Origin: Rhodospirillaceae bacterium
Lineage (GTDB): Bacteria > Pseudomonadota > Alphaproteobacteria > Rhodospirillales > Rhodospirillaceae
Assembly (NCBI GenBank): GCA_019694335.1
Contig: JAIBCD010000001.1
Coordinates: 62,001-126,000, forward strand
Length of the DNA: 64,000 nucleotides
Direction of reading: 5' to 3'
Position 1 is the first letter of the stretch. Each line of letters opens with the position of its first letter. The notes beneath the pieces were generated by a model that saw only the letters and a list, made by a program, of their open reading frames with translations, ran no database searches and had not been told where the DNA came from. A program made the position numbers and the translations under genes. Shown here piece after piece: positions 8,959 to 18,789 of this stretch.

Positions 8959-9261
8959 ATGGTCGCCCGCGCGCAACATCTCTACCGGTTCACAGTCCAC
9001 TACTCTGAGTCTTCAAGCCTCAGCAGAATTCTCGACGCCCTGTTCCGCGCGGGCGCGGAACCGTCGTGGCTGTTCACGCGCCTGGCCAAGCCGCGCTGTT
9101 TCCGCGTCGATATCCGCGTCGCCGACCTTCCCGAGCTGAAGGTCGAAACCCTGGCTGCCCGGATCCGGGCGATGCCGTTCATCCAATCCGTCAAATTCAA
9201 GATCTACGTCGAGCCGCCGCGTCCCAACGCGCCGGCCGCGGTGCGCGAGGTGCTGGCATGA
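8959..9261 (+). CDS. Small ACT-like protein, IlvM-like, at the head of the leu/ilv locus
   Basis: 100 residues from the ATG at 8959, chosen because AGGAAG lies 8 bases upstream; in-frame starts at 8911 (TTG) and 8929 (ATG) lack such spacing. The pattern [20 protein letters not shown], a mid block FRVDIRV, and a final VKFKIYVE follows the beta-alpha-beta-beta-alpha-beta layout of ACT domains and resembles IlvM, the small regulatory subunit of E. coli acetolactate synthase II. Its TGA overlaps the leuC start (ATGA), so the two are translationally coupled. A complete IlvN-type regulatory subunit is also encoded in this locus, so this second ACT protein may tune acetolactate synthase or another leu/ilv enzyme. 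The fold call is by pattern only. Confidence 0.7.
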   Translation: MVARAQHLYRFTVHYSESSSLSRILDALFRAGAEPSWLFTRLAKPRCFRVDIRVADLPELKVETLAARIRAMPFIQSVKFKIYVEPPRPNAPAAVREVLA

Positions 9262-10679
9262 AAACCCTCTATGATAAACTGTGGGACCGGCATGTGGTCT
9301 GGGCGGACGGCGCCGAGGCGCTGCTCTATATCGACCTGCATCTGGTGCACGAAGTCACATCGCCCCAGGCCTTCGCCGGTTTGCGCGGGGCCGGGCGCCC
9401 GGTGCGCGCGCCGTCGCGCACGCTGGCAGTGCCCGACCACAACGTTCCGACCACGCCGGATCGCAGCCACGCGATCAAGGACGCCGAAGGGCGCCGCCAA
9501 CTGGAAGCGCTCGCGGCCAACTGCCGCGAATTCGGTGTGCCATATATCCCCATGGACGACATGCGCCAGGGCATCGTGCATGTCATCGGGCCCGAACTCG
9601 GCGCCACCATGCCGGGAATGACCATAGTGTGCGGCGACTCCCACACCTCGACCCACGGGGCATTCGGGGCGCTCGCCTTCGGGATCGGCACCAGCGAGGT
9701 CGAACATGTGCTGGCGACCCAGTGCCTGCCCATGCGTAAAAGCCTCAACATGGCGGTCATCGCCGAAGATCCCCTGCCGCCGGGCTTGACCGCCAAGGAT
9801 CTGGCGCTGGCCGTGACCGCCAAGGTCGGCGCGGCCGGCGGCGTCGGCCACGTGATCGAATACCGCGGCGCTGCGTTCACCGGGCTCTCCATGGAAGGCC
9901 GCATGACCGTCTGCAACATGGCGATCGAGGCCGGCGCGCGCGCGGGATTGATGGCGCCCGACGAGACCACCTTCGCCTATGTGCACGGACGCGCCGGCGC
10001 GCCGCGCGGCGCCGATTTCGATCGCGCGGTGGAGGACTGGAGGTCGCTCGCCACCGACGCCGGCGCGGCCTATGACAAGGAAGTCGTGCTCACCGCGGCC
10101 GACCTGGCGCCGCAGGTTACCTGGGGCACCAGCCCCGAAGACGCGCTACCCATCACGGGGCGCGTGCCGGACCCCGACAGCTTCGCCGACCCGGACAAGC
10201 GCGCCGCCGCAAAGGCCTCGCTCGACTACATGGGCCTCACGCCCGGCACGCCTCTGAACGGCATCGTGATCGACAAGGTGTTTCTAGGCTCGTGCACCAA
10301 CGGCCGGATCGAAGACCTGCGCGCCGCCGCCGCGGTCCTGCGCGGGCGCAAGATCGCGGCCGGGGTCGGCATGCTGGTGGTGCCGGGCTCCGGCCAGGTG
10401 AAGGCCGCGGCGGAACGGGAAGGGCTCGACGCCGTATTCCGCGCCGCCGGAGCGGAATGGCGCGAGCCCGGTTGTTCCATGTGCCTCGGCATGAATCCCG
10501 ATGTGCTGAAACCCGGCGAACGCTGTGCCGCCACGTCCAACCGCAATTTCGTCGGCCGCCAGGGCCCCGGCGGGCGCACACATCTCGTGAGCCCCGCCAT
10601 GGCCGCGGCGGCCGCGCTTACCGGGCGTCTGACCGATGTCCGCAAATTCACACAGGTGCACGAATGGAAAAATTCCTGA
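9258..10679 (+). CDS. leuC: 3-isopropylmalate dehydratase, large subunit
   Basis: 473 residues, the usual length. With LeuD it isomerises 2-isopropylmalate to 3-isopropylmalate in leucine synthesis, in the cytoplasm. The three 4Fe-4S cysteines of the aconitase superfamily are present at C346 (GSCTNGR), C406 and C409 (GCSMCLG), and the early block [13 protein letters not shown] is typical. The start at 9258 overlaps the upstream stop codon (ATGA). The ATG of leuD lies inside the last 16 bases of this gene, as expected for co-translated subunits. It heads a cluster that also carries ilvB, ilvN, ilvC, leuA and leuB. Confidence 0.97.
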   Translation: MKTLYDKLWDRHVVWADGAEALLYIDLHLVHEVTSPQAFAGLRGAGRPVRAPSRTLAVPDHNVPTTPDRSHAIKDAEGRRQLEALAANCREFGVPYIPMDDMRQGIVHVIGPELGATMPGMTIVCGDSHTSTHGAFGALAFGIGTSEVEHVLATQCLPMRKSLNMAVIAEDPLPPGLTAKDLALAVTAKVGAAGGVGHVIEYRGAAFTGLSMEGRMTVCNMAIEAGARAGLMAPDETTFAYVHGRAGAPRGADFDRAVEDWRSLATDAGAAYDKEVVLTAADLAPQVTWGTSPEDALPITGRVPDPDSFADPDKRAAAKASLDYMGLTPGTPLNGIVIDKVFLGSCTNGRIEDLRAAAAVLRGRKIAAGVGMLVVPGSGQVKAAAEREGLDAVFRAAGAEWREPGCSMCLGMNPDVLKPGERCAATSNRNFVGRQGPGGRTHLVSPAMAAAAALTGRLTDVRKFTQVHEWKNS

Positions 10680-11299
10680 GTCTGACGGCGGTGGCCGTGC
10701 CGTTGCCGATGATCAACGTCGATACCGACATCATCATCCCCGCGCGCGCGCTCAAGACCACCGCGCGGGATGGTTTGGGTACGCTGGCGTTCCATGCGCT
10801 GCGCTTTGACGGCGAGGGCAATGCCCGCGAGGTATGCGTCTTCAACCAGGCGCGTTACCGGGGCGCGGGTATCCTGATCGCCGGCGCCAATTTCGGCTGC
10901 GGCTCTTCGCGCGAACACGCCGCCTGGGCTTTGCGGGACATGGGCGTCCGCTGCGTGATCGCGCCCAGCTTCGCGGACATCTTCGCTTCCAACTGCGTCA
11001 AGAACGGCCTCCTGTGCGTGACCTTGCCGCAGGCGACGGTCGATGCGCTGGCCCGCCTCGCGGCGGAGGGCAATACCGCTGGAGGTCTGTTCACGGTCGA
11101 TCTTGAACGCCAGTGCATCACGACGCCGGATGGCGGTGTCGTGCCGTTCGCGGTGGACGCAGCCAAGCGCGGCAAGCTGATGGCGGGGCTGGACGATATC
11201 GGCGCGACACTCGCCCGGGCCGGGGAAATCGAGGCGTTCGAACAGCGGCGCGGCCGCGCCGAGCCGTGGCGCGCGTCGGCGCGGCTTGATGTTGTGTAA
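10664..11299 (+). CDS. leuD: 3-isopropylmalate dehydratase, small subunit
   Basis: 211 residues, normal length. The swivel-domain motifs are intact: [12 protein letters not shown] near the N-terminus, then [17 protein letters not shown], the substrate-binding loop, and [15 protein letters not shown]. It overlaps leuC by 16 bases. Downstream the sequence becomes AT-rich for about 100 bases before ilvB, so a separate promoter for the ilv half is likely. Confidence 0.97.
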   Translation: MEKFLSLTAVAVPLPMINVDTDIIIPARALKTTARDGLGTLAFHALRFDGEGNAREVCVFNQARYRGAGILIAGANFGCGSSREHAAWALRDMGVRCVIAPSFADIFASNCVKNGLLCVTLPQATVDALARLAAEGNTAGGLFTVDLERQCITTPDGGVVPFAVDAAKRGKLMAGLDDIGATLARAGEIEAFEQRRGRAEPWRASARLDVV

Positions 11300-11380
11300 T
11301 TTTATAATCTGAAAGTTGGTCAAAAGTAATAAATAGAAAGAAAATTACATATAAAAATGGCGAATATGACTAATTCCCTA

Positions 11381-11409
11381 TTGACCGATTCGTGGCGTCC
11401 AACTAGGTT
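11381..11409 (+). promoter_or_regulatory. Candidate promoter for ilvB
   Basis: TTGACC (11381-11386), a 17-base spacer, then TAGGTT (11404-11409), in an intergenic stretch that is unusually AT-rich. A transcript starting near 11416 would have a leader of roughly 110-160 bases containing two overlapping hairpins at 11463-11490. Sigma-70-like by eye only. Confidence 0.4.
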
Positions 11410-11462
11410 GCGCTGCACAACGCGAGAGCGGGGTAGAATTTCCGTTTTTGCTGATACGACCT

Positions 11463-11490
11463 GCATTCGTAATGCGGAAAATGCCGCATT
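11463..11490 (+). promoter_or_regulatory. Overlapping alternative hairpins in the ilvB leader
   Basis: GCATT-CGT-AATGC (11463-11475) and AATGCGG-AAAATG-CCGCATT (11471-11490) share the AATGC segment, so only one can form at a time. The second is a perfect 7-bp stem 35 bases before the chosen ilvB start. Such a switch is typical of attenuators, but no U-tract follows at once and I find no Ile/Val/Leu-rich leader peptide ahead of it. Confidence 0.3.
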
Positions 11491-11525
11491 TCGGAAACGT
11501 TATTTCTTTATTTGAGGACTTGGCG

Positions 11526-13322
11526 ATGGCGGCGCGCGCGGCAGCCCTGAAGGCGGAGGATCACCCGGAGGAGTTCATGTCCGGCGCACGCCTGATTCTG
11601 AAGGCGCTCGAGGACCAGGGCGTCGAGGTGGTGTTCGGCTATCCCGGCGGCGCGGTGTTGCCGATCTACGACGAACTGTTCAAGCAGAACCGCATCCGCC
11701 ACATCCTGGTGCGCCACGAGCAGGCGGCGGTGCATGCCGCTGAAGGTTATGCCCGATCCACCGGCAAGGTCGGTTGCGTGCTGGTGACCTCGGGCCCCGG
11801 CGCGACCAACGCGGTCACGGGCCTCACCGATGCGTTGATGGATTCCACGCCGATCGTCTGCCTCACCGGCCAGGTGCCCACGCATCTCATCGGCAATGAT
11901 GCGTTCCAGGAGGCCGACACCATCGGCATCACGCGCCCCTGCACCAAGCACAATTATCTGGTGCGGGACGCGGAGCAGCTGGCGCGTGTGATTCACGAGG
12001 CGTTCCATGTCGCGCGCACCGGCCGTCCAGGCCCGGTGGTGGTGGACATCCCCAAGGATGTCTCCATGGGGCAGGGGCGTTATGCGCCGCCGCTGCAAAG
12101 CGCGTCCGCGCACAAGACCTACCGGCCGCGCACCGCGCCCGATCCGCGCGCCATCCGCGAGGCCGTCGCGTTGATGGCCCGGGCCAAGCGCCCGGTGTTT
12201 TACACCGGCGGCGGCGTGATCAATTCCGGCGCGCGCGCCGTGGCGGCCTTGCGTGAGCTGCTGGCGCTCACCGGATTTCCGATCACCTCCACCCTCATGG
12301 GCCTCGGCGCATATCCCGCCGACCAGGACCAGTGGCTGGGCATGGTGGGCATGCACGGCACCTTCGAGGCCAACCTCGCCATGCACGGCTGCGACCTGAT
12401 GATCGCGGTGGGCGCGCGCTTCGACGACCGCGTCACCGGTAACCTGGCGCTGTTCTCGCCGGGTTCGCGCAAGATCCATATCGATATCGATCCGTCGTCC
12501 ATCAACAAGAACGTCGTGGTCGACGTGCCGGTGGTGGCCGATTGCGGCGAGGCGCTGGAAGCGCTGGTGGCCGCCTGGAAAGCCGAAACCGCGCCACGCC
12601 CAGGCCTTGCGGCCTGGTGGCGCCAGGTCGCCGAATGGCGTGGCCGCGACTGCCTGCACTACGAACAGAAAGGCCCGGTGATCAAGCCGCAGCATGCCAT
12701 CCAGCGCCTGTTCGAGATCGCCAAGGACCGCGACCCGTTCATCTGCACGGAAGTGGGCCAGCACCAGATGTGGGCCGCGCAGTTCTGCGGTTTCACCCGC
12801 GCCAACCGGTGGATCACCTCGGGCGGCCTCGGCACCATGGGCTTCGGCCTGCCGGCGGCCATCGGCGCGCAGATCGCTCACCCCGATGCGCTGGTGATCG
12901 ACATCGCGGGCGAGGCGTCGGCGCTGATGAACATCCAGGAGCTATCCACCGCCGTCCAGCACAAAGCCGCGGTGAAACTGTTCATCATCAACAACCAGTA
13001 CATGGGCATGGTGCGCCAGTGGCAGGAAATGCTGCACGGCGCGCGCTACGCCCATAGCTACACCGAGGCGCTGCCGGATTTCGTGAAGCTCGCCGAGGCG
13101 TTCGGCTGCGCCGGCCTGCGCGTGAGCGACCCCGCGCGTCTCGACGGCACGATCCGCGAGATGCTGGAGATCCCGGGCCCGGTGGTGTGCGAAGTGGCGG
13201 TGGATCCCGCGGAAAACTGCTTTCCGATGATCCCCTCGGGCAAGGCCCACAACGAGATGATTCTCTCGGCCCAGGACGCCGCGGCCAAGCGCATCACCGG
13301 TGAAGGCCTGGCGCTGGTGTAG
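11526..13322 (+). CDS. ilvB: Acetolactate synthase, large (catalytic) subunit
   Basis: 598 residues from ATG 11526. It condenses pyruvate with pyruvate or 2-oxobutyrate, using ThDP, FAD and Mg2+, the first common step of valine, leucine and isoleucine synthesis. The N-terminal ThDP domain has VFGYPGGAVLPIYDELF and the catalytic-Glu block VRHEQAAVHAAEGYA; the C-terminal ThDP domain has GLGTMGFGLPAAIGA, DIAGEASALMN and NNQYMGMVRQWQ. The metal-binding motif reads GEAS, with Glu where many homologues have Asp; I recall this variant in alphaproteobacteria. A second start at 11577 has a stronger GGAGGAG site and would still give a full-length enzyme; an upstream TTG at 11448 is unlikely. ilvN begins 2 bases after the stop. 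Confidence 0.95.
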   Translation: MAARAAALKAEDHPEEFMSGARLILKALEDQGVEVVFGYPGGAVLPIYDELFKQNRIRHILVRHEQAAVHAAEGYARSTGKVGCVLVTSGPGATNAVTGLTDALMDSTPIVCLTGQVPTHLIGNDAFQEADTIGITRPCTKHNYLVRDAEQLARVIHEAFHVARTGRPGPVVVDIPKDVSMGQGRYAPPLQSASAHKTYRPRTAPDPRAIREAVALMARAKRPVFYTGGGVINSGARAVAALRELLALTGFPITSTLMGLGAYPADQDQWLGMVGMHGTFEANLAMHGCDLMIAVGARFDDRVTGNLALFSPGSRKIHIDIDPSSINKNVVVDVPVVADCGEALEALVAAWKAETAPRPGLAAWWRQVAEWRGRDCLHYEQKGPVIKPQHAIQRLFEIAKDRDPFICTEVGQHQMWAAQFCGFTRANRWITSGGLGTMGFGLPAAIGAQIAHPDALVIDIAGEASALMNIQELSTAVQHKAAVKLFIINNQYMGMVRQWQEMLHGARYAHSYTEALPDFVKLAEAFGCAGLRVSDPARLDGTIREMLEIPGPVVCEVAVDPAENCFPMIPSGKAHNEMILSAQDAAAKRITGEGLALV

Positions 13323-13324
13323 TC

Positions 13325-13924
13325 ATGGGTGAAACGCGCATGGCCAAATTCGAAGAAGCACCGCACAGCATTTACGAGGGCATGGTGCCCGTGGCGCGCC
13401 TGAAGGACGGCCATGTCTATCGCCACGTGATCTCGCTGCTGGTGGACAACGAGGCCGGCGTGCTGGCGCGGGTCAGCGGCATGATCTCGGGCCGCGGCTA
13501 CAACATCGAAAGCCTGACGGTGGCCGAGATCGACAGGGACCGCCAGCTTTCGCGCATCAATATCGCCACTTCCGGCACGCGCCAGGTGATCGAACAGGTG
13601 AAAGCCCAATTGGGCCGTCTGGTGCCGGTCCATGAGGTGCGTGACTTGACCGACGAAGGCCCGTGCGTCGCCCGCGAACTCGCCCTGGTGAAGGTGGCGT
13701 GCGTGGGCGAGAGCCGCGCCGAAGCGCTGAAGTGTTGCGAGATCTTCCGCGCCAGCGTGGTGGATTCCACGCCCCAGTCCTTCGTGTTCGAAGTGATTGG
13801 CGACACCGCCAAGGTCGACGCTTTCATCGACCTGATGCGACCCCTGGGCCTGGTGGAGGTTTCCCGCACCGGGATCGCCGCCATCGCCCGCGGCGCCGCC
13901 GGATTTTTAAAAGACTCAAACTGA
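13325..13924 (+). CDS. ilvN: Acetolactate synthase, small (regulatory) subunit
   Basis: 199 residues (184 if the ATG at 13340 is used). It binds the catalytic subunit and confers feedback inhibition, usually by valine. The N-terminal ACT domain carries VDNEAGVLARVSGMISGRGYN and the IESLTVA block; the C-terminal ALS_ss_C region contains the SVVDSTPQSFVFEVIGD block. It lies immediately after ilvB and 16 bases before ilvC, so the three are co-transcribed. Also called ilvH in many genomes. Confidence 0.95.
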   Translation: MGETRMAKFEEAPHSIYEGMVPVARLKDGHVYRHVISLLVDNEAGVLARVSGMISGRGYNIESLTVAEIDRDRQLSRINIATSGTRQVIEQVKAQLGRLVPVHEVRDLTDEGPCVARELALVKVACVGESRAEALKCCEIFRASVVDSTPQSFVFEVIGDTAKVDAFIDLMRPLGLVEVSRTGIAAIARGAAGFLKDSN

Positions 13925-13931
13925 CCAATAG

Positions 13932-14960
<1,029 letters not shown>

Positions 14961-14987
14961 AAGCGGCGCGAACCGAGGACCACTGAC

Positions 14988-15044
14988 GTGATTACCCGCT
15001 CTCTCATGCTGCGACTTCTCGGGCTTCGACTTACGCCCCCCTGA
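14988..15044 (+). CDS. leuL: leu operon leader peptide (attenuator), Leu-rich
   Basis: An 18-codon frame starting GTG after a GAGG site 9 bases upstream reads M-ITRSLMLRLLGLRLTPP. Six of 18 codons are leucine, concentrated in LMLRLLGLRL, and the stop codon lies inside the 5' arm of the hairpin at 15038-15082. This is the classic layout of a leucine attenuation leader: when charged tRNA-Leu is scarce the ribosome stalls on the Leu codons and the downstream fold changes. It sits between ilvC and leuA, so it should control leuA-leuB in response to leucine. It is too short to be found by length-based gene calling. Confidence 0.75.
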   Translation: MITRSLMLRLLGLRLTPP

Positions 15045-15082
15045 ACGTTGCCCGATTCTCTTTGGCGACGGGCGTTCAGGGG
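15038..15082 (+). promoter_or_regulatory. Attenuator hairpin before leuA
   Basis: CCCCTGAACG (15038-15047) is perfectly complementary to CGTTCAGGGG (15073-15082); inside, CCCG pairs with CGGG (15070-15073 region). The stop codon of leuL is in the 5' arm. No U-tract follows directly, so the mechanism may be Rho- or translation-linked rather than simple intrinsic termination. A GGGG/CCCC pairing (15079-15082 with 15100-15103) offers an alternative fold. Confidence 0.65.
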
Positions 15083-15130
15083 CAAGCAGGTAGTCGTCAC
15101 CCCGGAAACCCAGAAACAGAGAGAATCAAA

Positions 15131-16666
15131 ATGAGCAACAATCACGTCACCATCTTCGACACCACCTTGCGCGACGGCGAGCAATCGCCGGGCGCCTCCA
15201 TGACCGCGGACGATAAGGTCCGGATCGCGAAAATCCTGGAGGAGATGCGCGTCGATGTCATCGAGGCCGGCTTCCCGGCGGCGTCCCCGGGTGATTTCGC
15301 CGCCGTGGAGGCGGTCGCAGGCGAGGTCAAGAGTTCCATCATCTGCGGTTTGGCGCGCGCCATCCGCGCCGACATCGACCAGGCCGGCGCCGCGCTGAAG
15401 CACGCCGTGCGCGGGCGTATCCACACCTTCATCGCCACCAGTCCGCTGCATATGCGATATAAGCTGCAGATGGAGCCTTACAAGGTTTACGAGATCGCCA
15501 TCGAGAGCGTGAAGCGCGCGCGCAACCTGATCGACGACGTGGAATGGTCGGCCGAGGACGCCACCCGCTCCGACCCGGATTTTCTGTGCCAATGCGTCGA
15601 GGGCGCCATCGCGGCGGGCGCGCGTACCATCAATATCCCCGATACCGTCGGCTATACGATTCCCGAAGAGCACAACGCCCTGATCAAAATGCTGTTCAAC
15701 CGGGTGCCGAATATCGACAAGGCGGTAATCTCGGTGCATTGCCATAACGACCTGGGGCTGGCGGTCGCGAACTCACTGTCGGCGGTGCAGGCGGGCGCGC
15801 GCCAGGTCGAGTGCACCATCAACGGCTTGGGCGAACGCGCCGGCAACGCCGCGCTGGAGGAGATCGTCATGGCGCTGGCGACACGGCGCGACCGCATGCC
15901 GTTCACCACCGGCGTGAACAGCGAGATGATCGCCCGCGCCTCGCAGACCGTTTCGGCCATCACCGGCTTCGCGGTACAGCCCAACAAGGCCATCGTCGGC
16001 GCCAATGCCTTCGCGCATGAATCCGGCATTCATCAGGATGGCATGCTCAAGCATCGCGGCACCTACGAGATCATGTCGCCTGCGTCGGTCGGCGTGAAGA
16101 CCTCGAACCTGGTCCTGGGCAAGCACTCGGGCCGCGCGGCCTTCAAGTCCAAGCTGGCGGAAATGGGCTACGCGCTCGGCGAGAACGCGGTCGAGGATGC
16201 CTTCACCCGGTTCAAGGCGCTGGCCGACCGTAAACGCGAGATCCACGACGGCGACATCGCGTCCCTGATCGATGATTCGGCGGGAGAAGGACGCATCAAG
16301 CTGTCCGCGCTGGAAATCACCTGCGGCACGCGCATCACCCAGCCCGTGGCCGAGGTTGAGCTGGAAATCGAGGGCGTCAAGCGCACCGCACGGGCCATCG
16401 GCGACGGACCGGTGGACGCGGCCTTCAACGCCATCAAGGATCTGACCACCCGGACCCAGCATCTACGGTCCTATCAGGTGCAGGCCGTCACCGGCGGCAC
16501 CGATGCCCAGGCCCGGGCGGCGGTGCGGCTGGAAGAGAACGGCCGCTCGGTGACCGGCCACGGCACCGACGTGGATACCTTGGTTGCGTCGGCCAAGGCC
16601 TATGTGGACGCGCTCAACCGCCTGACGTTGCGCCGGCGCGCGGCCAGGGCGGCGGCGGCGGAGTAG
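15131..16666 (+). CDS. leuA: 2-isopropylmalate synthase
   Basis: 511 residues, typical of the LeuA type 1 family. It condenses acetyl-CoA with 2-oxoisovalerate, the committed step to leucine. The HMGL-like barrel begins [19 protein letters not shown], with the [14 protein letters not shown] metal-binding block and the signature [13 protein letters not shown]; the C-terminal LeuA-dimer domain (about residues 390-500) carries leucine feedback control. The ATG at 15131 follows AGAGAATCAAA. leuB starts 5 bases after the stop. An upstream in-frame start at 15062 would run through the attenuator and is rejected. Confidence 0.96.
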   Translation: MSNNHVTIFDTTLRDGEQSPGASMTADDKVRIAKILEEMRVDVIEAGFPAASPGDFAAVEAVAGEVKSSIICGLARAIRADIDQAGAALKHAVRGRIHTFIATSPLHMRYKLQMEPYKVYEIAIESVKRARNLIDDVEWSAEDATRSDPDFLCQCVEGAIAAGARTINIPDTVGYTIPEEHNALIKMLFNRVPNIDKAVISVHCHNDLGLAVANSLSAVQAGARQVECTINGLGERAGNAALEEIVMALATRRDRMPFTTGVNSEMIARASQTVSAITGFAVQPNKAIVGANAFAHESGIHQDGMLKHRGTYEIMSPASVGVKTSNLVLGKHSGRAAFKSKLAEMGYALGENAVEDAFTRFKALADRKREIHDGDIASLIDDSAGEGRIKLSALEITCGTRITQPVAEVELEIEGVKRTARAIGDGPVDAAFNAIKDLTTRTQHLRSYQVQAVTGGTDAQARAAVRLEENGRSVTGHGTDVDTLVASAKAYVDALNRLTLRRRAARAAAAE

Positions 16667-16671
16667 GGGCC

Positions 16672-17757
16672 ATGGTCCGGAAAAAAATCCTGCTCCTCCC
16701 CGGCGACGGCATCGGTCCGGAGATCGCCGCGGCCACGGCCACGGTGTTGGATTGCTTTCGCGCCGATGTGGAGGTCGCGGAGGGCCTGATCGGTGGCGCG
16801 GCCATCGACCAGGAAGGCGTGCCGCTTTCGGATGCCACGCTCGCCATGGCCAAGGCGTCCGATGCGGTGCTCATGGGCGCCGTGGGCGGTCCGAAATGGG
16901 ACACCTTGCCGTTCGCGGCGCGGCCTGAGCGCGGGCTTCTGCGCTTGCGCAAGGAACTTGGCCTGTTCGCCAACCTGCGGCCGGCCCTGGTGTTCGACGC
17001 CCTGGCGGAATCGTCCACCTTGAAAGCCGAGGTGGTGCGAGGTCTCGACATCATGATCGTGCGCGAGTTGACCGGCGGGATCTATTTCGGCGAGCCGCGC
17101 GGGATCGAGGATCTCGGCAATGGCGAGCGGCGTGGCGTCAACACACAGGTCTATACCACGTCGGAAATCCGCCGGGTGGCGCGCGCGGCTTTCACCCTGG
17201 CGCGCGCGCGCAAGGGCAGATTGTGCTCGGTCGAAAAAGCCAATGTCATGGAGAGCGGCGTACTCTGGCGCGAGGAGGTGACCCGCCTGCACGCGGAGGA
17301 ATTTCCCGAGGTGGCCCTCAGCCATATGTACGCCGACAATTGCGCGATGCAGTTGGTGCGCGCGCCGCATCAGTTCGACGTCATCGTCACCGATAACCTG
17401 TTCGGCGATCTGCTGTCGGATCTCGCGGCCATGCTTACCGGGTCGCTCGGGATGCTTCCGTCGGCGAGCTTGGGGGCGCCCGGCGCACCTGGGCTGTATG
17501 AGCCGGTGCACGGTTCGGCGCCGGATATCGCCGGCAAGAATCTCGCCAACCCCCTGGCGATGATTCTGTCGGCGGCCATGATGCTGCGCCTTTCCTGCGG
17601 CCTGGCGCAGGCCGCTGAGCGGATCGAGGCCGCGGTCGGCCGCGTGTTGGCGAAGGGATTGCGCACGGCCGACCTGGCCGCGCCGTCCGGGACGCCGGTG
17701 TCCACCCGCGCCATGGCCGCGGCGGTGGTCGGGGAAGTGCAAGGAAGTGCGGGCTAA
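16672..17757 (+). CDS. leuB: 3-isopropylmalate dehydrogenase
   Basis: 361 residues. It oxidatively decarboxylates 3-isopropylmalate to 2-oxoisocaproate with NAD+. Motifs of the isocitrate/isopropylmalate dehydrogenase family are all present: LPGDGIGPE at the N-terminus, [29 protein letters not shown], the metal-binding [17 protein letters not shown], and the NAD-binding [19 protein letters not shown]. It lies 5 bases after leuA and is the last gene of the locus; a hairpin follows at 17842. ilvD and ilvE are not in this window. Confidence 0.97.
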   Translation: MVRKKILLLPGDGIGPEIAAATATVLDCFRADVEVAEGLIGGAAIDQEGVPLSDATLAMAKASDAVLMGAVGGPKWDTLPFAARPERGLLRLRKELGLFANLRPALVFDALAESSTLKAEVVRGLDIMIVRELTGGIYFGEPRGIEDLGNGERRGVNTQVYTTSEIRRVARAAFTLARARKGRLCSVEKANVMESGVLWREEVTRLHAEEFPEVALSHMYADNCAMQLVRAPHQFDVIVTDNLFGDLLSDLAAMLTGSLGMLPSASLGAPGAPGLYEPVHGSAPDIAGKNLANPLAMILSAAMMLRLSCGLAQAAERIEAAVGRVLAKGLRTADLAAPSGTPVSTRAMAAAVVGEVQGSAG

Positions 17758-17841
17758 ACCCTTGGCTCCTCGCAAAAATATGATGCATTGCAACACATCA
17801 TTGGCTGGCTGAAGCTTTCGCCATCCCATACCATCCGTCCC

Positions 17842-17875
17842 CTAAGCCGGGATGACCCCGGCTTAGGCTGTCTTT
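17842..17875 (+). terminator. Terminator of the leu/ilv locus
   Basis: CTAAGCCGGG (17842-17851), loop ATGAC, CCCGGCTTAG (17857-17866): a 10-bp perfect stem followed by a weak T-rich tail (GCTGTCTTTG). Confidence 0.7.
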
Positions 17876-17878
17876 GTC

Positions 17879-17922
17879 GCGTGTCCGGCCGGAAAACCGG
17901 TTCCCACTTTTCCTGGACACGC
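17879..17922 (+). repeat. Palindromic extragenic repeat, copy 3
   Basis: Outer stem GCGTGTCC/GGACACGC (8 bp), inner stem GGAAAA/TTTTCC, 11-base loop CCGGTTCCCAC. Same architecture as copies at 8603, 18745 and 33832. It lies 13 bases after the hairpin that ends the leuB transcript. Confidence 0.8.
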
Positions 17923-17968
17923 TTTAGGCGCCCGTATTCCCACGGGCGCAACCAGGGGAGAGATGCAC

Positions 17969-18679
17969 ATGAGAAAAATCCTGAGCCTGACTCTTGCCGC
18001 CGCGTCGGCCGCAGCCATGGCGGCACCTTTTGCGGTGGGAGCCATCGCCGCCGAACCGGCACCCGCGGCCAAGGCGCCGCCGCCGCCCATGTCGTTCTTC
18101 ATCACCAGCGTGGGCTTGGGCAAGGGCGCCGACCTCGGCGGTCTCGCCGGCGCCGACAAGCACTGCCAGAATCTCGCGGCCGCCGCCGGCGCGGGCAACC
18201 GCACGTGGCACGCCTACCTCAGCACCCAGGCCGCCAATGGCCAGCCGGCTGTGAACGCGCGCGACCGCATCGGCACCGGCCCGTGGTATGGCGCCAAGGG
18301 CGGCAAGATCGCCGATAACGTGGCGCACCTGCACGGCGACACGCTGGACCTGGCGCGCGCCGGCAACGCGCTGTCGAAGGCCACGGCGTTCTCGGAAAAG
18401 GGCGAGCCGATCAAGGCTACCGGCGATACCCCGAACCAGCACGACATCCTCACCGGCTCGACGGTCGAGGGCAAAGCCTTCACCGACGGCGCCGACCACA
18501 CCTGCAAGAACTGGACGAGCAGCAGCGATGGCGCCGCGCAACTCGGCCACTTCGACCGCACCGGCGGCAACAGCATCTCCTGGGTCAACGCCCATCCCAG
18601 CCGCAGCTGCAGCCAGCAGGATCTGGTCGCCACCGGCGGCAACGGCCTGTTCTACTGCTTCGCGATCGACGCGAAGTAA
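17969..18679 (+). CDS. Secreted protein of unknown function, lectin/endostatin-like pattern
   Basis: 236 residues. The ATG at 17969 is preferred over 17963 because AGGGGAG sits 8 bases upstream of the former and only 2 from the latter. A signal peptide (RKILSLTLAAASAAAMA) and a short Ala/Pro linker precede one domain with the block SFFITSVGLGKGADLGG-LAGADKHCQ, TWHAYLS, NARDRIGTGPWYGAKGG, and a C-terminal C-SQQDLVATGGNGLFYCF. Four or five cysteines suggest disulfides. The layout recalls bacterial proteins with a C-type-lectin or endostatin-like fold; I would not assign a function. It is a single-gene unit between two terminators and between two copies of the palindromic repeat. Confidence 0.75.
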   Translation: MRKILSLTLAAASAAAMAAPFAVGAIAAEPAPAAKAPPPPMSFFITSVGLGKGADLGGLAGADKHCQNLAAAAGAGNRTWHAYLSTQAANGQPAVNARDRIGTGPWYGAKGGKIADNVAHLHGDTLDLARAGNALSKATAFSEKGEPIKATGDTPNQHDILTGSTVEGKAFTDGADHTCKNWTSSSDGAAQLGHFDRTGGNSISWVNAHPSRSCSQQDLVATGGNGLFYCFAIDAK

Positions 18680-18697
18680 TCCGGTGAAACCGGACGC

Positions 18698-18730
18698 GGA
18701 GGGGAGCGAAAGCTCCCCTCCCTTTTTTTT
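18698..18730 (+). terminator. Rho-independent terminator
   Basis: GGAGGGGAGC, GAAA tetraloop, GCTCCCCTCC, then CTTTTTTTT: a textbook intrinsic terminator. Confidence 0.95.
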
Positions 18731-18744
18731 GATTTATACTTGTC

Positions 18745-18788
18745 GCGTGCCCGGCCGGAAAACCGGTGCGCATTTTTCCTGGCCACGC
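18745..18788 (+). repeat. Palindromic extragenic repeat, copy 4
   Basis: Outer arms GCGTGCCC and GGCCACGC pair with one C-C mismatch; inner stem GGAAAA/TTTTCC; 11-base loop CCGGTGCGCAT. It is the most degenerate copy. It lies 14 bases after the terminator and abuts the stop codon of the minus-strand glycosyltransferase gene. Confidence 0.75.
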
Positions 18789-18789
18789 T

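Noticed and set aside
11357..11515. A 52-codon frame upstream of ilvB as a leader peptide
   Set aside because: It is not rich in Ile, Val or Leu beyond a short SLL, and the best promoter candidate lies inside it.
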